DNA of 64,000 bases from positions 1 through 64,000 of the forward strand of contig UQJY01000002.1 of NCBI GenBank assembly GCA_900541465.1. Reading direction: 5' to 3'. Position 1 is the first letter of the stretch, and the number at the start of each line of letters is the position of its first letter. The notes under the pieces were generated by a model. That model was given only the letters and a program-made list of their open reading frames with translations, was not told where the DNA came from and ran no database searches. This stretch comes from an uncultured Fusobacterium sp. (GTDB lineage: Bacteria > Fusobacteriota > Fusobacteriia > Fusobacteriales > Fusobacteriaceae). Positions 18,299-26,455 of the stretch are shown in pieces. The translations under genes and the position numbers were made by a program.

Positions 18299-19261
18299 TT
18301 ATCTTCCAACCACATTTAACAGGTCATGGACTCTTACAATTCCAACAAGCTGTCCATCTCTCATAACAGGAAGAACAGAAATCTGGCTTTCTCTGTTTTC
18401 CATAGCATCAAGAGCTTCAATTGCCATAATATTCTCTTCAACCTGAGTGAAGTTTCTTGTCATAATATCTTCAGCCTTCATTGTAAAGAATTTTTCTTTG
18501 TGTGCCAAAGCTCTTCTTAAGTCTCCCTCAGTTATTATTCCTACCATTTTATCATTATCCATGACACAGACAGCCCCAAGTCTTTTCTTTGTCATTGTAA
18601 GAATAAGTTCATCAACTGTTGAAGTAAATGGTACAAGAGGAAGCTCGTCTCCTCCGTGCATAACATCTTTAACTTTCATAAGAAGTCTTCTTCCAAGAGT
18701 TCCTCCAGGGTGATATACTGCAAAGTTTTCCGGTTTAAAGTTTCTTTTTCTTATAAGGATTGCAGCCAGGGCATCTCCCATCACAAGAGTTGATGTGGCA
18801 GAAGCCATTGGTGCAAGATTAAGAGGACACCCCTCTTTTTCAATACCAATATTTAAAATATATTCTGCCTCTCTTCCAAGTGGAGAATTTTTATTTCCTG
18901 TCATTGCAATAAGAGAAGCACCTATTCTTTTTATTGAAGGAAGAAGAGAAAGAACTTCTTCACTGTTTCCGCTGTTTGAAATTGCTATAACAACATCTTC
19001 AGAAGAAATCATTCCAAGGTCTCCATGAAGCCCCTCTGCAGAATTCATAAAAATAGCATGTGTTCCTGTTGAAGCCAGAGTTGCTGCTATTTTTTTACCA
19101 ATAAGCCCTGATTTTCCAATTCCTGTGATTACAACTTTTCCTTTAGAATTGAAGATAAGGTCTACAGCTTTTTCCATATTTTCATCAATTTTGTCTCTTA
19201 CTTTTTCAAGTTCCTTTATTTCAGAATTAAACAAATCTTTTGCCAGTTTTATGCTGTCCAT
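18299..19261 (-). CDS. kdsD: D-arabinose 5-phosphate isomerase
   Basis: A 320-residue KpsF/GutQ-type isomerase converting ribulose 5-phosphate to arabinose 5-phosphate, the first committed step to KDO. A SIS domain (about 30-165; TGIGKSGLIGKKIA, SNSGNSEEVL, HGDLGM) is followed by paired CBS domains (about 205-320). GGAGGC precedes the ATG at 19261, which lies inside the 3' end of the upstream gene (35-base overlap in another frame). This implies translational coupling with the flavin-reductase-like gene. Confidence 0.93.
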   Translation of the reverse strand: MDSIKLAKDLFNSEIKELEKVRDKIDENMEKAVDLIFNSKGKVVITGIGKSGLIGKKIAATLASTGTHAIFMNSAEGLHGDLGMISSEDVVIAISNSGNSEEVLSLLPSIKRIGASLIAMTGNKNSPLGREAEYILNIGIEKEGCPLNLAPMASATSTLVMGDALAAILIRKRNFKPENFAVYHPGGTLGRRLLMKVKDVMHGGDELPLVPFTSTVDELILTMTKKRLGAVCVMDNDKMVGIITEGDLRRALAHKEKFFTMKAEDIMTRNFTQVEENIMAIEALDAMENRESQISVLPVMRDGQLVGIVRVHDLLNVVGR

Positions 19262-19955
19262 TTTTGCCTCCGAATTTTTTCTTTCTCTTTTCTTTAGTTT
19301 TATCAGAATTTTTATTTTCAGAAATTTTTGTTTTTTTCTTTATTTCTTTAGATTTTTCTTCAGCTTTTCTCTGCTTTGTTTTTTCTTTCATAACAGAATA
19401 CCCAAAATTTCCAATGGGATTTTTTGCCATTTCAAAATATTCACCATGGCAGTATGTGATAAGGTCTGCCCATTCAAAATGAATTTTTCCTTTTTCATCC
19501 ATAAGATTTTCATTTACGTGTGAAGAAACAACTTCAGCAATGAAAACATCATGTGTCCCTAAAGGAATAATCTGTTTCACCTGACATTCTATACTTACAG
19601 GGCAGTCATTAATATATGGAGAAGAAACTTTTTCTCCCTCTCTCATTGTAAATCCCATCTCTTTTATTTTATCAATATTTCTTCCTGAACGTACTCCGCA
19701 GAAATCAACTTTTTTTACTAAATCTTGGCTTGGAAGATTAACAGTAAATTCCATTGTTTCTTTTATATATTCATAAGAAAGTCTCTCAGGTCTTATTGAT
19801 ATTGAAAGCATAGGAGGTTTTGTACATACAGTTCCAACCCATGCCACAGTAAAAACATTGTCTTTTCCCTCTTTGTTTCTGCTTGTAATAAGAACAACAG
19901 GAACAGGGTTAAGGATAACACTCCCTTTAAAATCAACTTTTTTTATATCTTTCAT
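19227..19955 (-). CDS. Flavin-reductase-like FMN-binding protein with Lys-rich tail
   Basis: A 242-residue protein. Residues 1-185 form a flavin reductase-like split-barrel domain (VNPVPVVLITSR-type start, TVAWVGTVCTKPPMLSISIR, later HDVFIAEVV). The last roughly 55 residues are an unusual, strongly basic, low-complexity tail rich in Lys and Glu. The start codon overlaps the aminotransferase stop by one base (TAATG), and the tail region overlaps kdsD. Electron donor and acceptor are unknown. The tail may bind nucleic acid or be dispensable coding sequence that carries the kdsD ribosome site. Confidence 0.8.
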   Translation of the reverse strand: MKDIKKVDFKGSVILNPVPVVLITSRNKEGKDNVFTVAWVGTVCTKPPMLSISIRPERLSYEYIKETMEFTVNLPSQDLVKKVDFCGVRSGRNIDKIKEMGFTMREGEKVSSPYINDCPVSIECQVKQIIPLGTHDVFIAEVVSSHVNENLMDEKGKIHFEWADLITYCHGEYFEMAKNPIGNFGYSVMKEKTKQRKAEEKSKEIKKKTKISENKNSDKTKEKRKKKFGGKNGQHKTGKRFV

Positions 19956-21163
19956 TACTCTTCAATTCCCATAACTTCTCTTCTGTAAACTTTTAAAGCA
20001 CGTCTTAAAACTATCATAGCATTTTCTATGTCATCAACACTTGTACAGAAAGAAAATCTTATTTCCTGCTCTCCTTTTCCCGGAGTCTGATAGAATCCAG
20101 GTCCCGGAGCTATAAGGATAGTCTGGTTGTCATATGAATATTCTGTAAGAAGCCATCTTGCAAATTTTTCTGCACTGTCAACAGGAAGTTTTGCAAAAGC
20201 ATAGAAAGCTCCAGCAGGTTTTGAACATATGATTTCAGGCATAGTATCTAAATATGCAAATAGAAGATCACGTCTGTTTTTATATTTTTCTCTAACATCT
20301 TCAACATAGCTTTCCATTGTGTTGATAAGGTTTGCTGCAGCATGCTGTTCTATTGTAGAAACACAAAGTCTTGCCTGACAGAATTTTAAAATCATAGCCA
20401 TAAGTTCTTTGTTCTTGCTTGCAATAAGCCCTATTCTTGCTCCGCAGGCACTGTAATGTTTTGAAATACTGTCAAGAAGAACAACTCTGTTTTCAAGCTC
20501 AGGAATATGAGTGAATGAAGTGTATGGAGTATTATCATAAATAAACTGCTTGTAAACTTCATCAGCTAAAATATAAAGATCATATTTCTTTGCAATTTCT
20601 CCAATCATAAGAATTTCATCCCTAGTATAAACAGTTCCTGTAGGGTTTGATGGATTTGATAAAAGAATAGCTCTTGTTTTTGGAGTTATTAATTTTTCAA
20701 TTTCTTCCATTGGCGGAAGGTGGAAATTATTTTCAATTTTTGTTTCAATAGGGTTTATTTCAGCTCCGGCAAAATGGCAGAAACTGCTGTAGTTTGAGTA
20801 GAATGGCTCTGGAACTAAAATATTATCCCCTTCGTTGCAGATAGCCATAAGAGTGAAAAATATAGCCTCGCTTCCCCCTTGAGTAATAAGTATATCTTCT
20901 TTATTGAAGAAAGTGTCATTTTTTTTGTAGCTTTCAATAAAACTTTCTATAAGTTTTTCAATCCCTCTCGAATCTGAATATTTTACGATTTTTTCACTGT
21001 AGTTGTGAAGTCCTGTAAAAAATGTGTCCGGTGTAACAATATTAGGTTGTCCTATATTTAAAGCGTAGACTTTAAGCCCCCTTTTTTTTGCATCATCGGC
21101 GAGAGGAATCAATTTCCTGATTGGTGAATAGTTCATTTCTATTGCTCTGTTTGATATGTGCAT
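19955..21163 (-). CDS. Class I/II pyridoxal-phosphate aminotransferase
   Basis: A 402-residue fold-type I aminotransferase of the AspC/AAT-like group. Visible motifs are NPSNPTGTVYT, the LADEVYKQFIYD aspartate region, SISKHYSACGARIG (the PLP lysine) and the C-terminal IRFSFCTSVDDI arginine. The substrate (aspartate, aromatic or other amino acid) cannot be fixed from sequence alone. AAAGGAGGAAC precedes the ATG. First gene of a three-gene run with the flavin-reductase-like gene and kdsD. Confidence 0.88.
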   Translation of the reverse strand: MHISNRAIEMNYSPIRKLIPLADDAKKRGLKVYALNIGQPNIVTPDTFFTGLHNYSEKIVKYSDSRGIEKLIESFIESYKKNDTFFNKEDILITQGGSEAIFFTLMAICNEGDNILVPEPFYSNYSSFCHFAGAEINPIETKIENNFHLPPMEEIEKLITPKTRAILLSNPSNPTGTVYTRDEILMIGEIAKKYDLYILADEVYKQFIYDNTPYTSFTHIPELENRVVLLDSISKHYSACGARIGLIASKNKELMAMILKFCQARLCVSTIEQHAAANLINTMESYVEDVREKYKNRRDLLFAYLDTMPEIICSKPAGAFYAFAKLPVDSAEKFARWLLTEYSYDNQTILIAPGPGFYQTPGKGEQEIRFSFCTSVDDIENAMIVLRRALKVYRREVMGIEE

Positions 21164-21240
21164 TATCTTGTTCCTCCTTTGGATTTTATATTTATAATTA
21201 AAATATTTTTTAAGAAATTTATATTTTTGCCTATTGAATA

Positions 21241-21249
21241 ATTATATCA
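21241..21249 (-). promoter_or_regulatory. Extended -10 promoter for the aminotransferase operon
   Basis: On the minus strand TGATATAAT (extended -10) lies about 80 bases before the aminotransferase start, with a T-rich but weak -35. The remaining 21250-21540 stretch is very AT-rich and shows nothing else I can support. Confidence 0.5.
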
Positions 21250-21542
21250 CGAATATATTCATTTAAAAAGAAAATTTTACATATAAAAATAGTAAAATTG
21301 CTGTTTTTAAAATAAAAAAAGATATCTCGGATTTCAATCATATTATTTGAAAGAAAATCACATAATTATGAAAATTTTATTTAAAATAAAAAATAAAGTA
21401 AAAATTTTTTAAAAAAATAGACAAAAATCATAAAAGTTATAAAAAATAAGAAAAAATTCTTACGAAAAATGAATTAAAAATATATAAAAAAGGCTGAAAA
21501 TGAACAAAAAACTACTTAAAGTAAGTAAAATAGTAGCATTTG

Positions 21543-21570
21543 TTGACATTTATATTTAAAGTGTTATAAT
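21543..21570 (+). promoter_or_regulatory. Consensus sigma-A promoter
   Basis: Perfect TTGACA (21543-21548), a 16-base spacer and perfect TATAAT (21565-21570), the strongest-looking promoter in the window. It drives the 70-residue secreted protein. Confidence 0.88.
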
Positions 21571-21643
21571 TAAAATTGTGGTAAGAAAGTAGTAGTTAAT
21601 TAGTTATTATATAAAAATTTTGATATATAGAAGGAGAGATATT

Positions 21644-21856
21644 ATGAAGAAAATAGCAATGGTTATTGGAATTTTCGCACTTGCATTTACTTTACAAGGA
21701 CAAAACAAAACAGAAATGGTTATGTCAGAAAACTTTGGATTAAACATCAATGGATATACACAAGAAACTTTAGCACAACTTGCTCAAAAAGATACTGTAT
21801 TAATGGAGAAAATTCATTTTTCACCTGAAACAGATTTAAAAATCAGTCAAAAATAA
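21644..21856 (+). CDS. Small secreted protein of unknown function
   Basis: A 70-residue protein starting MKKIAMVIGIFALAFTLQ, a signal peptide of about 19 residues, leaving a mature part of about 50 residues with no cysteine. I do not recognise its family. AGAAGGAGAGATATT places the start at 21644 rather than an upstream in-frame ATG at 21620. It has a perfect-consensus promoter, a strong ribosome site and its own terminator, so it is likely abundant, perhaps a periplasmic or secreted structural or signalling peptide. No partner gene is adjacent. Confidence 0.75.
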   Translation: MKKIAMVIGIFALAFTLQGQNKTEMVMSENFGLNINGYTQETLAQLAQKDTVLMEKIHFSPETDLKISQK

Positions 21857-21869
21857 AAACTAAAGTTTG

Positions 21870-21896
21870 GGGGACTGCTGAGGCAGTTCCCTTTTT
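21870..21896 (+). terminator. Rho-independent terminator
   Basis: GGGGACTGC (21870-21878), TGAG loop, GCAGTTCCC (21883-21891), then TTTTT. It closes the small secreted-protein unit. Confidence 0.9.
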
Positions 21897-22053
21897 ATAT
21901 TATGTTTTAAATTATTATTTTCAAAATACAATACTCCACCGAACAAAACCCAAAAATAAAAGCCTTTGAAAAATAAGGCTTTCTTTAAAAAATTAACTTT
22001 AAATTAGGAACAAAAGATTGTTTTAATTGTTATCTATGCAGAAATAAAGATAA

Positions 22054-22069
22054 GTGATATTATAATCAC
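22054..22069 (+). promoter_or_regulatory. Promoter with overlapping palindrome before the ABC operon
   Basis: TATAAT (22061-22066) lies inside the palindrome GTGAT-ATTATA-ATCAC (22054-22069). A second inverted pair, TTATCT/AGATAA, lies at 22030-22053. The -35 is weak. A repressor could bind over the -10; none is identified. Confidence 0.4.
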
Positions 22070-22108
22070 ATACAAAGAAAGCTTTATTGAAAAGGGGAGA
22101 TGATACAT

Positions 22109-23050
22109 ATGATAAACATAAAAAAAATGGGGATTTTATTATTAGGAGCTTTAATGCTTACAGGGTGCGGCGGAGCTAAAGAAGAAAAAATAGATATAGG
22201 AATTACACAGATAATAGAACATGCTGCACTTGATGCAACAGTTGAAGGATTTAAAGAAGCACTTAAAGACAAAGGATATGGAGAAGATAAAGTTAATATA
22301 GAATATCAAAATGCACAGGGAGATTTTGGAACAGCACAGACAATAGCAACATCTTATGCACAGGGAGGAAAAGACTTAGTTCTTGCAGTTTCAACACCGT
22401 CTGCCCAGGCGATGTATAATGCTTCAAAAGATATTCCAATAGTTATAACAGCTGTAACAGATCCTGTTTCAGTTGGACTTACAGGAGAAAATATTACAGG
22501 AACAAGTGATATGGCTCCAGTTGATAAACAAGTGGATTTAATAAATGCACTTCTTCCAGAAACAAAAACAATAGGAGTTGTATATAATACAAGTGAAGAA
22601 AACTCTCTTGTTCTTGTTGAAAAATTAAAAGCAGAAAGTGGAAGATACGGTTATAAAGTAGTTGAAAAAGGAATTACAAATATAAATGAAGTCGGACAGG
22701 CTTTAGATGTAATTTTAAAAGAAATTGATGTTTTATACACTCCGACAGATAACTTAATAGTTGCATCAACACCAATAGTTTTAGAAAAAGCAAATGCAGA
22801 GAATGTTCCTGTAATAGGCTGTATTGATGATCAGGTAAAACAAGGAGCAGTTGCAACAGAAACACTTGATTACAAACAGCTTGGTTACCAGACAGGTGAA
22901 ATTGCAGTTAGAATTTTAAATGGAGAAGAGCCAAAAGATATTCCAGTTCAGACATTAAAAAATACAAAACTTATGATAAATAAAGTTGCGGCTGAAAGAT
23001 TAAATATAGAAATACCTGAAGATTTAAAAGCCAGAGCTGAAATAATATAG
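22109..23050 (+). CDS. ABC transporter substrate-binding lipoprotein (ABC_sub_bind family)
   Basis: A 313-residue lipoprotein. The signal sequence ends in the lipobox LTGC, and the mature part is a two-lobed periplasmic-binding fold of the PF04392 type (TrpX-like family). The ligand is unknown; some relatives are linked to aromatic amino acids. An ATG at 22100 is too close to the AGGGGAG ribosome site, so 22109 is used. The permease and ATPase genes follow directly, forming a complete three-component importer. Confidence 0.85.
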   Translation: MINIKKMGILLLGALMLTGCGGAKEEKIDIGITQIIEHAALDATVEGFKEALKDKGYGEDKVNIEYQNAQGDFGTAQTIATSYAQGGKDLVLAVSTPSAQAMYNASKDIPIVITAVTDPVSVGLTGENITGTSDMAPVDKQVDLINALLPETKTIGVVYNTSEENSLVLVEKLKAESGRYGYKVVEKGITNINEVGQALDVILKEIDVLYTPTDNLIVASTPIVLEKANAENVPVIGCIDDQVKQGAVATETLDYKQLGYQTGEIAVRILNGEEPKDIPVQTLKNTKLMINKVAAERLNIEIPEDLKARAEII

Positions 23051-23075
23051 GATTTAAGAAGAGGGGGATTTACAA

Positions 23076-23930
23076 ATGCTACTAGGGACAATAGAACAGA
23101 GCCTTATATTTGCCATAATGGTTATGGGGGTGTACATTTCATTTAGAATACTTGATTTTCCAGATATGACAGTTGACGGAAGTTTCCCTATGGGAGCAGC
23201 AATAGTTGCAAGCTGTCTTGTTAAAGGAATAAATCCTGTACTTGCTCTTATAATAGCTTTTTTAGGAGGAGCTCTTGCAGGATTTATAACAGGATTTATC
23301 CATGTAAAATTTAAAATTGCAAATATTCTTGCAGGGATAATAGTTATGACAGGACTTTACAGTGTAAATATAAAAATAATGGGAAGATCAAATATATCTT
23401 TATTCAAGGTTGAACATCTTTTCAGCCAAGGAATAAAACCTATAATCATAATAGGGATTGCTGTAATAATTTGTAAAATTGCCCTTGATTTCTTATTAAA
23501 AACAAAATTTGGATTTGTATTAAAAGCCCTTGGAGACAACGAAACTCTTGTTGTTTCTTTAGGAGTAAATAAAGACAGACTTAAAATATATGGTCTTATG
23601 ATTTCAAATGCAATAGTTACTTTAGCAGGAGGACTTTATGCACAGTATCAAGGATTTGCTGATGTTGGAATGGGAACAGGAATAATTGTTACAGGTCTTG
23701 CTTCAATAATAATAGGTGAATCAATAATAAGAAATAAAAGAATGTTTGCTATGACTACAACTGTAATAATCGGTACAATTTTATACAGAGCAATTATTAC
23801 AGCAGCACTTAAAATAGGATTTAATGCAAGCGACTTAAAACTTATAACATCAATAATCGTTGTAGGAATTTTAGCTGTAAAAAACAGCAACTTTACAAAA
23901 TTAAGAAAAGGAGTGAAAAAAAATGCTTAG
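23076..23930 (+). CDS. ABC transporter permease
   Basis: A 284-residue inner-membrane permease with about eight hydrophobic segments, of the branched-chain/ribose-type permease superfamily (COG4120-like; FPDMTVDGSFPMGAA, GDNETLVVSLGVNKDRLKIYG). It partners the upstream binding lipoprotein and the downstream ATPase, whose ATG lies within the last codons of this gene (8-base overlap). Confidence 0.86.
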   Translation: MLLGTIEQSLIFAIMVMGVYISFRILDFPDMTVDGSFPMGAAIVASCLVKGINPVLALIIAFLGGALAGFITGFIHVKFKIANILAGIIVMTGLYSVNIKIMGRSNISLFKVEHLFSQGIKPIIIIGIAVIICKIALDFLLKTKFGFVLKALGDNETLVVSLGVNKDRLKIYGLMISNAIVTLAGGLYAQYQGFADVGMGTGIIVTGLASIIIGESIIRNKRMFAMTTTVIIGTILYRAIITAALKIGFNASDLKLITSIIVVGILAVKNSNFTKLRKGVKKNA

Positions 23931-24714
23931 TTTAAACAGTATAGGAAAAACTTTTTTATCAGAATTAGGGAGTAAAAAAGAAGTTTTTAAAAATCTTAAT
24001 TTACAAGTGAATAAAGGGGAATTCGTTACTGTTATAGGAAGCAACGGAGCAGGAAAATCTACTCTTCTTAATCTTGTAATGGGAAGCATTGAGCCTGACT
24101 GCGGAACAATTTCTCTTGATGATAAAGATATAACAAATATAGAACTTTATAAAAAAAATAGTTTCATATCAAAAGTTTATCAAAATCCATCTCTTGGAAC
24201 AGCTCCATCAATGACTGTTTTTGAAAACCTTTCAATGGCAGACAATAAAGGAAAAAGTTTTAATTTTACAATAGGGCTTAATAAAAAAAGAAGAGAGTAT
24301 TACAGAACTCTCTTAAAAGAGCTTGGACTTGGAATTGAAGAACAAATGGATACAGAAGTTGGACTTCTATCAGGAGGACAGAGACAGTGTCTTGCACTTC
24401 TTATGGTAACTTTAAATAAGCCGAAACTTCTTCTTCTTGATGAACATACAGCAGCTCTTGACCCAAAAACTTCAAAAATAATAATGGACAAGACAGATGA
24501 AATAGTTAGAAAAAATGAGATTACAACTCTTATGATTACTCATAATCTTCAAGATGCAATTACTTATGGAGACAGAATTATAATGCTTCATAATGGAAGT
24601 ATAGTTTTAAATGTTTCTGGTGAAGAAAAGAAAAATCTTACTCCTGAAAAACTTTTAGAAAAATTCCAGACAGTAAAAGGAAATATAAACGATAAAGATT
24701 TATTTACTGCATAA
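23923..24714 (+). CDS. ABC transporter ATP-binding protein
   Basis: A 263-residue ATPase with Walker A GSNGAGKST, signature LLSGGQRQCLAL, Walker B LLLLDEHTAALDP and switch histidine TH in MITHNLQ. The unusual glutamate-histidine DEHTAALD in Walker B is typical of the COG1101 subgroup. It energises the import system encoded just upstream, with which it overlaps. Confidence 0.9.
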   Translation: MLSLNSIGKTFLSELGSKKEVFKNLNLQVNKGEFVTVIGSNGAGKSTLLNLVMGSIEPDCGTISLDDKDITNIELYKKNSFISKVYQNPSLGTAPSMTVFENLSMADNKGKSFNFTIGLNKKRREYYRTLLKELGLGIEEQMDTEVGLLSGGQRQCLALLMVTLNKPKLLLLDEHTAALDPKTSKIIMDKTDEIVRKNEITTLMITHNLQDAITYGDRIIMLHNGSIVLNVSGEEKKNLTPEKLLEKFQTVKGNINDKDLFTA

Positions 24715-24721
24715 TTTATGA

Positions 24722-24744
24722 TATAATGACCAAAAGACTTTTGG
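24722..24744 (+). promoter_or_regulatory. -10 box and palindrome before the WYL gene
   Basis: TATAAT (24722-24727) is followed by the perfect palindrome CCAAAAG-A-CTTTTGG (24730-24744), which runs into the GGGAGG ribosome site of the next gene. It could be an operator at the transcription start or a hairpin masking the ribosome site. Confidence 0.45.
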
Positions 24745-24754
24745 GAGGAAAGAA

Positions 24755-25594
24755 GTGAAGAAGATAAGAGTAACAGTTCCCGAAGACATTTGGCGTATGA
24801 TGAAAAATGATATTGAAGAGTTTGGGATAAATAACAATAAATTATGTAATTATATATTAGAAAAATTAAAATATAGAAAAGAAATAGATACAGAAAAAGA
24901 ATTAGAAACTCAAGGGAGACCTCTTAAAAAAATAATTCAATTTGACCTTAATGTTTCTAACAAAGAGATATATTATGATGTGCTTCGTGACAACGGTGTT
25001 GACGTTGAAGCTGAATTTTTCAGAGAGCTTTTTGAAAAATACTGCTCAAAATTTAAATATATCAGAGAACTTTTTGTATTTCAGGATACAGTAAAACAGA
25101 TTTTAGAAGCAATAAGAGAAAAGAAAAAATTAAAACTGAAATATGGGACAAAACTTACAACTGTTGAACCTTATTTTATAAAAAGAGATGAGCAGGGAGA
25201 TGAAAACTTTCTTTTCTGCTATTGTGAGACAGAAAAAAAATATCATAATTATAAGCTGAAAGATTTGGAAGTAGTTTCTATTCTTGATGAAAAAATAAAA
25301 GGTAAGGATAAAAAATATATTGAGAATGTAAGAAAAAATTTTGACCCTTTTTTAGGAAATGGAAACTTTATAAAAGTGAGACTTACAGAAGAGGGAATGA
25401 AAATGTTTAAAGGTCTTACAAACTACCGTCCTAAGCTTATTGAAAAAAATGATGATATCTATACTTTTGAAACTTCAAATGAAAATGCCAAACTTTATTT
25501 CAGACAGTTTTCAAAAGAAGCAGTTATATTAGAGCCGAAAGAACTTCGTGAAGAGATGAAAAAAGATTTTCTTGAAGCTCTTGCAAATTATTAA
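24755..25594 (+). CDS. WYL-domain protein, probable regulator
   Basis: A 279-residue protein. The N-terminal 45 residues (RVTVPEDIWRMMKNDIEEF) look like a ribbon-helix-helix-type DNA-binding segment. A WYL-like domain follows (about 115-190: EAIREKKKLKLKYGTKLTTVEPYFIKRD) with a C-terminal WCX-like extension. WYL proteins are ligand-responsive transcription regulators. The start is a GTG with GGGAGG upstream. It may autoregulate through the palindrome at its start. Target genes are unknown. Confidence 0.7.
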   Translation: MKKIRVTVPEDIWRMMKNDIEEFGINNNKLCNYILEKLKYRKEIDTEKELETQGRPLKKIIQFDLNVSNKEIYYDVLRDNGVDVEAEFFRELFEKYCSKFKYIRELFVFQDTVKQILEAIREKKKLKLKYGTKLTTVEPYFIKRDEQGDENFLFCYCETEKKYHNYKLKDLEVVSILDEKIKGKDKKYIENVRKNFDPFLGNGNFIKVRLTEEGMKMFKGLTNYRPKLIEKNDDIYTFETSNENAKLYFRQFSKEAVILEPKELREEMKKDFLEALANY

Positions 25595-25601
25595 AATAAT
25601 A

Positions 25602-25650
25602 AAAAGTTGTGTATTTTGAACAAATCATTTTACACAACTTTTCTTTTTTA
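25602..25650. terminator. Bidirectional terminator
   Basis: AAAAGTTGTGTA (25602-25613) pairs perfectly with TACACAACTTTT (25631-25642), flanked by A and T runs. It separates the convergent WYL and murI genes. Confidence 0.88.
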
Positions 25651-26436
25651 AATATTAACTTTATAAATATCTTTTATCTCTGTTCCAAGAAATTTTTCAG
25701 CCTTTTCTCTAAAACTTTCTTTATCTCCTGTAACATAGAATTCTATTTTTCCTTTATTTTTTTCTGTTGTAAGAATATCTTCTTTTTTAAGAACTCTGTA
25801 AAGTTCTCTTGCACACTCTTCACTCGGGTCAATTACAGTGCCGTCAAATCTTTTTTGTATATCATTTAATATAAAAGGATAGTGAGTGCATGCAAGAAGA
25901 AGAGCTTCAGAAGTTTTTGGTATATGTGACATATATTCTCCTAAAACTTCATATCTGTTTTCAAAATTCTCCCACCCGTTTTCTATCATAGGGCATAACT
26001 CTTCACAAGGAACAGTATTTATTTTCATTTTTTTATTTTTCTTTTTTATTTTTTTTAAATGTTCTCCGCTTTCAATGGTAAAAGGAGTTCCTAAAACAGC
26101 TATTTCCTCATATCCATTTGATGAAACAGATTCAACACCAGCATCAATTATTCCTACAATAGGGATATTGCATTGTGTTTTAAGAACGTCAAGTGTTGCA
26201 ATAGTTGCAGTATTGCAGGCAATAACAATAGCTTTGCAGTTATTTAAAATTAAAAATTCTACGATTCTTCTGGATAATTTTTGAATTTCTTCTTTTGTCT
26301 TTCCGCCGTAAGGAACATTTTTAGTATCACCGAAATACATTATATTTTCATTCGGCATAAGTTTTATTATTTTTTTAAGAACACTGACTCCGCCTACCCC
26401 AGAATCAAATATACCTATATCACATTTTTTATCCAT
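25648..26436 (-). CDS. murI: Glutamate racemase
   Basis: A 262-residue cytoplasmic racemase making D-glutamate for peptidoglycan. The paired catalytic cysteines are in VIACNTATIA and LLACTHYPF; the N terminus IGIFDSGVGGVSVL is canonical. It starts 19 bases after gltS on the same strand, so glutamate uptake and conversion to the D form appear co-transcribed. Confidence 0.94.
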   Translation of the reverse strand: MDKKCDIGIFDSGVGGVSVLKKIIKLMPNENIMYFGDTKNVPYGGKTKEEIQKLSRRIVEFLILNNCKAIVIACNTATIATLDVLKTQCNIPIVGIIDAGVESVSSNGYEEIAVLGTPFTIESGEHLKKIKKKNKKMKINTVPCEELCPMIENGWENFENRYEVLGEYMSHIPKTSEALLLACTHYPFILNDIQKRFDGTVIDPSEECARELYRVLKKEDILTTEKNKGKIEFYVTGDKESFREKAEKFLGTEIKDIYKVNI

Positions 26437-26455
26437 TTTATATCACCATCATTTT

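Noticed and set aside
21958..21982. Terminator on the plus strand
   Set aside because: The AAAAGCCTT/AAGGCTTT hairpin is followed by a good T run only on the minus strand, where no gene ends. It may be leftover; left out of the features.
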